Positions 58,691 through 64,000 of a DNA stretch of 64,000 bases are shown one piece after another. Under the pieces are notes generated by a model that was given only the letters and a program-made list of their open reading frames with translations, ran no database searches and was not told where the DNA came from. The translations under genes and the position numbers were made by a program. The stretch covers positions 4,712,001-4,776,000 of the forward strand of contig NZ_OZ244997.1 in the NCBI RefSeq assembly GCF_965223285.1, given 5' to 3'. This DNA comes from Leptofilum sp965223285 (GTDB taxonomy: Bacteria; Chloroflexota; Anaerolineae; Promineifilales; Promineifilaceae). The first letter of the stretch is position 1. Every line of letters starts with the position of its first letter.

Positions 58691-59533
58691 TTACGTTTCC
58701 TTTCCTGATGGGTCATTGGCGTGCATCAGGGCAATAAGTTCATCCATGCGATTGCGACGATACAAATAATGCAGCAGATCGCGCACCTTGGACTTTTTAC
58801 TGGTAACGGTTAGCTGCTCCCAATCAATGCCGAGGGCAACGGCCGTTTTTTGCAGCTTTTCCAAGTCGTAGTGAGCCAGTAGGTAGTGGCGTAAAATGGT
58901 CGGCGGGGATTCCAGGGAAATTTTTTCTAGACGGGGCAAGGCCTCTGGTGCAGGTGGCGTTAAAATGCGCTCAACGGCCAAGGCAAGTTGACCGGTTTGG
59001 CCACGCTCTGCCGTCAATTCCATCATGTTGATGATGAGCTGGTGCATATCTTGCTGCACGTTCATCACTTCGTTTTCTCGAATACGGAGATCAAAGAGCA
59101 AATCCAGCACGTCTTCTCGGCCTAATCGGTCCCGAATCTCCTCGTAGATCATTTGCCGGTCGAAGGCGGTACCAGTTTCATCGGTGCCGGGTGAAAAGTG
59201 AATGTTGGCGTCGGGGTTAGTTGTTGCTGCGGGTGGAGGCGATACGGCCGTTGCTGGGGCAGTAGCTGACGCTTTGCCAGCTAGTTGCCAGGGCTGAAAC
59301 AAGCTAAACAGCCAATAAGCTGCCCCGCCAATCAGCAGGCCAGCAATGACGTAAAAGAAGAAGCCAAATTGGGCCAACATTTCTTCGCGATTGAACGTTC
59401 CCAGGAATGTGTCTAGCAGTACGGCTGAGGTAACGGTGAGCAGCCCCACGCCCCAATTAACAGACGGCCGTCGCCAAAACATGAACAAGAAGAAGGCAAC
59501 CACTACAAATTTTAGAATTAACAATACCAGCAT
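58691..59533 (-). CDS. Membrane protein with two tandem EAD-like adaptor domains
   Basis: 280-residue protein. Three membrane helices occupy about 2-20, 24-44 and 53-77. After a Thr/Pro linker there are two helical domains: about 124-190 (MIYEEIRDRLGREDVLDLLFDL ... RGQTGQLALAVERIL) and about 207-275 (ILRHYLLAHYDLEKLQ, LGIDWEQL, SKVRDLLHYLYRRNRMDELI). Both resemble effector-associated domains, the second strongly the EAD1 type (LG.D.E.L...SK.R.L..YL.RR.R..EL). ATG 59533 is chosen because GAGGAAGC precedes it; the longer frame to 59950 would overlap the divergent gene. A membrane effector or receptor that recruits other EAD proteins is inferred. Co-transcribed with 57931-58689. Confidence 0.65.
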   Translation of the reverse strand: MLVLLILKFVVVAFFLFMFWRRPSVNWGVGLLTVTSAVLLDTFLGTFNREEMLAQFGFFFYVIAGLLIGGAAYWLFSLFQPWQLAGKASATAPATAVSPPPAATTNPDANIHFSPGTDETGTAFDRQMIYEEIRDRLGREDVLDLLFDLRIRENEVMNVQQDMHQLIINMMELTAERGQTGQLALAVERILTPPAPEALPRLEKISLESPPTILRHYLLAHYDLEKLQKTAVALGIDWEQLTVTSKKSKVRDLLHYLYRRNRMDELIALMHANDPSGKET

Positions 59534-59778
59534 ATGCTTCCTCAGAATAGTGGGCAGATGGTTGCCCATTAACGCAGAAATTGTAACATTCAGCAAGGTA
59601 GGCGCAAGAATGTAAAAGCCAAACAGTATCTTGGATTGGATTGAGCGCAAATTTGGCTTTTGCTTTAGCAAACCACAGAGAAGTCGCTCTTCGATTCTCA
59701 AAATGCTTTCTGTGGTTTGCAAACGGCCGTAAAAATAATCAAGAATGCTAATGTTGACATAAATTTGCAACAGGTGAT

Positions 59779-61077
59779 ATGATACCCGCCATGCCTGCAA
59801 CCAAAATCGGCAAATTTCTACTAAGTGTTGGTTTGATTCTGCTGCTAACCCAGGCAGCTTGTGTTGAACAACCCGCGTTACCCACACTGGTATCACCCTT
59901 GCTGCTTCCCCAACAGAGTGAAGAAGTGGCCGCTTTTGCTGTCCCTCCAACCTTTACGCCACTTGGCCCCACAGCCACTATTGATCCCCTCTTAAACTTT
60001 GCGGATAATGCACCGCTTGGCCCCACACATACGCCAACAGTGACACCCATTTTGCCCAGCCGCACGCCTACCCCAACCCCAACGCCCACGCCAACCAATA
60101 CACCCACTATCACCCCCATTCCATCAGCGACGCCAATTGGTAACGGTCCACTTCCACCTTATCTGCAGGGCGATCCGAACCGTAGCAAGCTCAGCATTCA
60201 CGTCATCTTCAATAACGATCCGCGCATCATGACCTTTGTTCGGCAAGCCCAACCCGCTGTTATCAAAGGAGTAGACGATTTTGGCTATTTAGCAGAAGTC
60301 GAGCGGGAATCTCCAAACACCATCATCATTGCTCGGCGCGATGAGAGAAGCCAGGAATATGTTGGCAATCCAGAGGAAGAAGCCCGCAAGTTTGTGCAAT
60401 CCCAACTGCGCCAATACCAGCTCAATCCGGCAGTGGATTTTTGGGAAGGTTGGAATGAACCAGACCCCGGTTTGGAACGAATGGCCTGGTATGCGCGGTT
60501 TGAACAAGAGCGCGTGCGTGAACTGGCTCGGTACGGATTCCGAGCCGCCATTGGCGGTTTTGCCACGGGCGTTCCAGAAATAGATGAATTTGCCTTGTTC
60601 ATTCCGGCTATCGAAACGGCAATGGAATATGGCGGCATTCTCACCCTGCATGAATACAGTGCCCCGGTGATGACCTACGGCTACGGCAGTGCCTTGCCAG
60701 GCTATCCATTTCATGAAGATCGCGGTACGCTCACCTTCCGTTACCGCTGGTATTACGAAGAGTTGCTCATTCCGCGTGGATTGGTCATCCCGTTAGTCAT
60801 TACCGAGGCTGGCATTGATGGCATCATAGGCAATCGGCCTGGGCCGCCAGGGAAAGGCTGGTCAGATTTTCAACAATATGCCGTGCAGCAGGGGTGGGGC
60901 CGCACCGGAGACGAGGCGTTCATAAACCAACTAGCCTGGTATGATGCTGGTGTGCGGCAGGATGATTATGTCCTGGGCTTTACGGTGTTTACCGCTGGTC
61001 CGGTAGCGCAGTGGGGCCCTTATGATGTTGGCCCTCTGTTACCCAAAATGGCAGACTACATTCGCAGTCAAGAATAG
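59779..61077 (+). CDS. Lipoprotein with clan GH-A-like glycosidase domain
   Basis: 432-residue exported protein. The signal FLLSVGLILLLTQAAC gives a lipobox Cys near 28, followed by a Thr/Pro linker to about 125 (TPTPTPTPTPTNTPT). The rest (about 135-432) reads as a TIM barrel: FWEGWNEPDPG near 223 contains the N-E-P acid/base motif and IPLVITEAGIDG near 340 has the second Glu, as in clan-A glycoside hydrolases (GH5/GH39-like). LHEYSAP may line the site. The exact family is unclear; substrate could be a plant or microbial glycan. ATG 59779 is very close to its AGGTGAT; ATG 59791 is an alternative. It is transcribed away from the EAD gene. Confidence 0.75.
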   Translation: MIPAMPATKIGKFLLSVGLILLLTQAACVEQPALPTLVSPLLLPQQSEEVAAFAVPPTFTPLGPTATIDPLLNFADNAPLGPTHTPTVTPILPSRTPTPTPTPTPTNTPTITPIPSATPIGNGPLPPYLQGDPNRSKLSIHVIFNNDPRIMTFVRQAQPAVIKGVDDFGYLAEVERESPNTIIIARRDERSQEYVGNPEEEARKFVQSQLRQYQLNPAVDFWEGWNEPDPGLERMAWYARFEQERVRELARYGFRAAIGGFATGVPEIDEFALFIPAIETAMEYGGILTLHEYSAPVMTYGYGSALPGYPFHEDRGTLTFRYRWYYEELLIPRGLVIPLVITEAGIDGIIGNRPGPPGKGWSDFQQYAVQQGWGRTGDEAFINQLAWYDAGVRQDDYVLGFTVFTAGPVAQWGPYDVGPLLPKMADYIRSQE

Positions 61078-61174
61078 CTGGTTGGATACGCAACCTTTTC
61101 TATAGTGCACACGTATGGTGTAGTAGATTTGCCCATGTTAGGCTTGGGCACAGTTTCGGTGTAAGGATTGTTTT

Positions 61175-61582
61175 ATGGATGAAAAGGAAAAAAAGTCCCC
61201 GATGAACATAGAAGCGATTGCCGGGAAGCGAACTGATCCCGGCTTTTTCCGTGAGGTTTGGCAGCAGGCGCGTCTGGTTTATTATTTGTTACGTGATCCA
61301 GAGGTGCCATTTTATTTGAAGCTGCTGCCGTTTACGGCCGTTTTGTATCTGCTCTGGCCAGTAGACCTTTTGCCCGATGTTTTGCTTGGATTAGGGCAAT
61401 TAGATGATTTGACTGCTTTATTAGTTAGTTCCAAGGTATTCATTGAGATGGCCCCGCCCCATCTGGTGGCTCAACATATGGATCGCATCCGCGCCGTTGA
61501 TGGATATGACGCTATGGACAGTGTAAACGAGAAAATTATTATTGACCCACAGCCCGCGGAAAAGGAAAAAGACCAGGCATGA
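61175..61582 (+). CDS. YkvA/DUF1232 family membrane protein
   Basis: 135-residue protein with the DUF1232 core: YLLRDPEVPFYLKLLPFTAVLYLLWPVDLLPDVLLGLGQLDDLTALL (region about 42-90; PVDLLPD and G.LDD are the hallmarks). The two short hydrophobic segments suggest a hairpin in the membrane. YkvA-like proteins have no firm function. The N-terminus is Lys/Glu-rich and an internal ATG at 61202 is another possible start. A good terminator follows; the upstream 97 bp contain TATAGT and probably the promoter. Confidence 0.85.
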   Translation: MDEKEKKSPMNIEAIAGKRTDPGFFREVWQQARLVYYLLRDPEVPFYLKLLPFTAVLYLLWPVDLLPDVLLGLGQLDDLTALLVSSKVFIEMAPPHLVAQHMDRIRAVDGYDAMDSVNEKIIIDPQPAEKEKDQA

Positions 61583-61612
61583 CCTGATCTTTTCATAAAA
61601 GTTATAAATCAA

Positions 61613-61640
61613 TGCCCGACATACAAATGTCGGGCAATTT
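61613..61640. terminator. Bidirectional terminator
   Basis: TGCCCGACAT (61613-61622) and ATGTCGGGCA (61627-61636) form a perfect 10 bp stem with a 4-base loop, followed by ATTTTGTTTT. It lies between the convergent YkvA and FHA genes. Confidence 0.85.
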
Positions 61641-61644
61641 TGTT

Positions 61645-62358
61645 TTAGATCACACCCAGTTGCTCTAACAGCCAATCCCCACCATATTGCCACATAAAGA
61701 TTAAGAAGCCACAGCAGCAGAGCATGAGAATAACGGCCGTAATCGCAATAATCATGTTGCGGCGTTTCTTTTTAGCAGCTTCATCCTCGTCTGGTGAAGG
61801 CACCAGCGGCGTGGTGCCGGATGGCATAGGGGGCGGCATGGGCACATCGGCAGGGGGTGGCGTGAATGGGGGGGAAGGGTCTGGTTCCCAATCTGAGGGT
61901 ATTTTTGGCTCCTCGTCCAGGCTGGGTATGGCAGGCAAACCTTCTGCCAAAGCATCATCAACGTCATCCAAGCCGCTGGCCTCATCCAAATCCAGCGCAT
62001 CACGCAGCCCACTGGAATCGACAATTGTGGCTGCTAAATTGTCCCCGGTTAGCAGTGCTTCATAAAGTAACGTCACGCCGCTGCCCATGCTGATGGTAAA
62101 TCCTGGTTCCAAATCAACAGGTTCAGATTCCAACCGCTGCCCGTTGACAAAGGTGCCATTGGTGCTGCCTAAATCTTGCACCTGGTAGCCAGTTTCTGTT
62201 TGGGTGAAGCGAGCATGTTGCCGGGAGACTTCTGGATCATTCAGAATGATGTCTGAGACGGGGTCGCGCCCAACGGTGAGCGAGAGGGTTTCTAACAGGA
62301 ATTTTTCGCCAACTTTGGGTCCTTTGCGTACGGTGAGTTGGTATTTAGTATCTGCCAC
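61645..62358 (-). CDS. FHA-domain protein with C-terminal membrane anchor
   Basis: 237-residue phosphothreonine reader. The FHA domain spans about 7-98: LTVGRDPVSDIILNDPEVSRQHARF and VQDLGSTNGTFVNGQRL contain the GR, SRxHA and NGT motifs that hold the phosphopeptide. A long acidic and Pro-rich linker (about 115-198) leads to one membrane helix (about 201-222, MIIAITAVILMLCCCGFLIFMW) near the C-terminus. It is therefore a tail-anchored cytoplasmic sensor, probably working with Ser/Thr kinases elsewhere; none is in the window. Single gene. Confidence 0.88.
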   Translation of the reverse strand: MADTKYQLTVRKGPKVGEKFLLETLSLTVGRDPVSDIILNDPEVSRQHARFTQTETGYQVQDLGSTNGTFVNGQRLESEPVDLEPGFTISMGSGVTLLYEALLTGDNLAATIVDSSGLRDALDLDEASGLDDVDDALAEGLPAIPSLDEEPKIPSDWEPDPSPPFTPPPADVPMPPPMPSGTTPLVPSPDEDEAAKKKRRNMIIAITAVILMLCCCGFLIFMWQYGGDWLLEQLGVI

Positions 62359-62497
62359 GGCCGTTTCCTTGTTTTGCTAACTTTCGTCAATTCAGGTCAC
62401 AATGTCGTGGGCATTTTAACCAAAAAGGCAGGTCGATTGCAAGTTTCTGGTGAGTGCTATCTTGATGCATGCATAATTGGGGCAATAAGCGGCCAAG

Positions 62498-64000
62498 CTA
62501 TTCGGATGGTTTGCGGCGGAACCGCGCGGCCAAAGTGCGATGGAGTATTTGCGCTTCGGTGATGTTGAGCAGTTGCACCAGCCCCAAAAAGGTTAACAGC
62601 CCCAGGCCTCCAGCCAACGCGACCACCGATAACTTTCCCAAGAATCCTGTGGTCGGCAGCAAGCTCACCACGATTTCGCTGGCACCGAAGGCAACCAAAC
62701 CAGTCAGTATCGAAGCGACGACTGCTTTCCAGGTGGCCGTGCTGAGGCCAAAACTACGCAGGTCCCCTAGCTGTTTTTGCAGCAGCCAAAGCATGATCAT
62801 CGTGTGGCAGAAATGTTTAATGGCGTCGGCAACCATCAAGCTGTACAGACCGATTGGTTCCAATAGCAAAACGGCCGTAATTGTGTAAATCACAATGCTG
62901 ATAATACCCGCCACGGCCGGCCGCCAGGTATCTTTGCGGGCGTAAGAGGCATAGACGAGCATCTGGTCGATGGCGGCAAAGGGCAATCCCGCTAAATAAA
63001 CGCGGAGGACGTTGGCAGTTACGGCCGTATCTTGCGGCGTAAACTCCCCATGCTCCAGCAGCAGGGCGATGATGGCTGGGGCCAGGGCGAACAGACCGGC
63101 GGTGGCGGGCAAGATAAGCGTCAGCACCAGGCGCAGCCCGCTGGCTAACGTTTGCTTGAACTCCTGTACCCGGGCCGTAGCGGCCGCAGCGTCTACATTT
63201 TTATTGGCGTGGTAGGCAATGACAATTTGGGAAAGTGTCGGGAGCGTGGCCATCGACAAGGCGGTGACAACGAGACCCAGTGGGAATTGGTAAAGCGTGG
63301 TGGCATAGGTCATGTACACGACGCTGTTGTCGCCAGTGCGGATGGCCAGGTTGTAGCTAATCCAAATAGCAACCTGGTTTACTAGCAGCCCCACCACAAT
63401 GGGCGCATACAAAATGAGGATGCGGCGCACGGCAGGGTGTCGCCAATTGAACTGAATGCGAAAACGGCCGTCGCGCAGCGCAGGCAGTTGCAGCACAATC
63501 TGCAAAAAAGAGCCAAGCAGCAGGCCATAAACCAGGCTGTCAATTTCGTCGGGGCGCAGCAGTGCCACGACCACAATGGTGCTGTTGAACACAGCGGCGG
63601 TGAAGGCGGGTAGGGTGAACCGCTCCAGAGCATACAGCACTCCCGTCAGGATGCTGGCAATCGACAAAAAGAGAACGGCGGGGATGGCCAGGCGCATGAG
63701 CTGCTCGGTAACGGCCGTTAAGCTGCCATCCGAAAAGTTGCGCGCTCCAGCGAGCCAGGCGACCTGGGGCGTAAAGAGCAGCACCAGGGCAACAAGTACC
63801 AGGAGAACGGCCGTGGCCAAACTCAAAAAGGTACTCACTACGCCCCACAGCTCTTTTCGCCGCTCCTTGCTGGCAAAATCGCTAAAGACCGGCACCAGCG
63901 AAGAACTCACCATTTCGCCACCCGTGATCAGGTTAAACAAAGTCATCGGCACCAGGGCGGCTACAGTGTAAGCACCCAGCAGGTCAGACGCGCCAAACAG
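62498..64000 (-). CDS. murJ: Lipid II flippase MurJ (MviN), C-terminal part (5' end beyond the window)
   Basis: MATE-like polytopic flippase that moves lipid II across the membrane. The frame enters from the right edge with LFGASDLLGAYTVAAL, which fits the first helices of MurJ, then LITGGEMVSSSLVPVFSDF (the GALSSAFVPVF-like motif), and runs about 500 residues to the stop. Twelve or so helices are visible. RRILILYAPIVVGLLVNQVAIWI is another family stretch. The start lies outside the window, so the GTG at 63952 is internal. It provides the transport step that links MurG and the polymerases encoded in the dcw cluster. Confidence 0.92.
   Translation of the reverse strand: MFGASDLLGAYTVAALVPMTLFNLITGGEMVSSSLVPVFSDFASKERRKELWGVVSTFLSLATAVLLVLVALVLLFTPQVAWLAGARNFSDGSLTAVTEQLMRLAIPAVLFLSIASILTGVLYALERFTLPAFTAAVFNSTIVVVALLRPDEIDSLVYGLLLGSFLQIVLQLPALRDGRFRIQFNWRHPAVRRILILYAPIVVGLLVNQVAIWISYNLAIRTGDNSVVYMTYATTLYQFPLGLVVTALSMATLPTLSQIVIAYHANKNVDAAAATARVQEFKQTLASGLRLVLTLILPATAGLFALAPAIIALLLEHGEFTPQDTAVTANVLRVYLAGLPFAAIDQMLVYASYARKDTWRPAVAGIISIVIYTITAVLLLEPIGLYSLMVADAIKHFCHTMIMLWLLQKQLGDLRSFGLSTATWKAVVASILTGLVAFGASEIVVSLLPTTGFLGKLSVVALAGGLGLLTFLGLVQLLNITEAQILHRTLAARFRRKPSE

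Larger units (their letters stand above)
1..64000. repeat. Dispersed octamer palindrome ACGGCCGT, about 100 copies
   Basis: The 8-mer ACGGCCGT, often extended to AACGGCCGTT, is scattered over the whole window. By eye there are about 100 exact copies, near one per 600 bp, against about one expected by chance; one-sided variants (GCGGCCGT, ACGGCCGC, ACGGCCGA) add more. Examples start near 1937, 3959, 8579, 11208, 20026, 26513, 38195, 42704, 53479 and 63710. Copies lie in genes and spacers on both strands. In genes it is read as Thr-Ala-Val, Asn-Gly-Arg or Arg-Pro, giving the recurring ETAV, GNGR and LRP strings. It resembles cyanobacterial HIP1 in behaviour but not in sequence. The count was made by hand and is approximate. 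Confidence 0.9.

Noticed and set aside
59534..59950. Longer start for the EAD membrane protein
   Set aside because: It would overlap the divergent lipoprotein gene and its signal peptide; the internal ATG has a good ribosome-binding site.

Overview
This 64 kb window looks like the chromosome of a Chloroflexota bacterium, probably of the Anaerolineae/Ardenticatenia type. That placement is inferred from gene content: a nearly complete dcw cell-division cluster followed by nrdR and a B12-dependent ribonucleotide reductase, MinCDE with RodA, sensor kinases with 7-TM sensor heads, lipoproteins with Thr/Pro-rich linkers, a DHH-CBS-CCA fusion enzyme, and proteins with EAD-like adaptor domains. No phage, large transposon, CRISPR array or rRNA operon was seen. 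One tRNA (Gln, CTG) is present.

Layout. 1-1792: 5' part of mutS2. 2244-3703: two-gene operon of unknown function, whose first product has an EAD-like N-terminus. 3950-6639: haloalkane dehalogenase, glycosylasparaginase and a PIN/AbrB toxin-antitoxin pair, all on the minus strand. 6946-11367: gmd-like dehydratase, then minC-minD-minE-rodA. 11586-15785: gltX, tRNA-Gln, SPFH/band-7 protein, M28 peptidase. 15876-18854: metallo-hydrolase, VOC protein, lytic transglycosylase, basic-tailed membrane protein. 19174-26617: DHH-CBS-CCA fusion, PPDK-N-like protein, HIT protein, LysM-M23 lipoprotein. 26696-31441: response regulator, two 7-TM histidine kinases and the dead C-terminus of a third. 31700-35402: DUF2344 protein, NAGPA-type lipoprotein, and a thioredoxin/permease/ArsR cassette with two operators. 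35662-56760: nrdJ, nrdR, then ftsZ-ftsA-ftsQ-ddl-murB-murC-cvpA-murG-ftsW-murD-mraY-murF-ftsI-ftsL-rsmH-mraZ read right to left; murE is missing. 56761-64000: mraZ control region, a 270 bp miniature transposon, a membrane protein with two EAD-like domains, a clan-A-like glycosidase lipoprotein, a YkvA protein, an FHA protein and the 3' part of murJ.

Three genome-scale patterns stand out. First, the octamer palindrome ACGGCCGT occurs about once per 600 bp, in genes and spacers alike, roughly 100 times the chance rate. Second, most gene gaps hold short word-like sequences present in both orientations, so that they fold into hairpins; the same words recur at unlinked gaps, often begin at the stop codon, and one copy lies in frame inside the CCA-enzyme gene. 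Third, upstream of mraZ sits a mini-element with TGTAGGAT ends, a 5 bp target duplication and three plus four internal repeats, an arrangement recalling TnsB-type transposon ends.

Functionally the window is dominated by envelope growth and division (Min, RodA, Mur, Fts, MurJ, lytic enzymes) joined to dNTP supply (NrdR/NrdJ). Starts were adjusted from the longest possible frame where a Shine-Dalgarno sequence or family alignment pointed to an internal codon; these choices are given in each entry. All family assignments come from reading motifs, not from searches.
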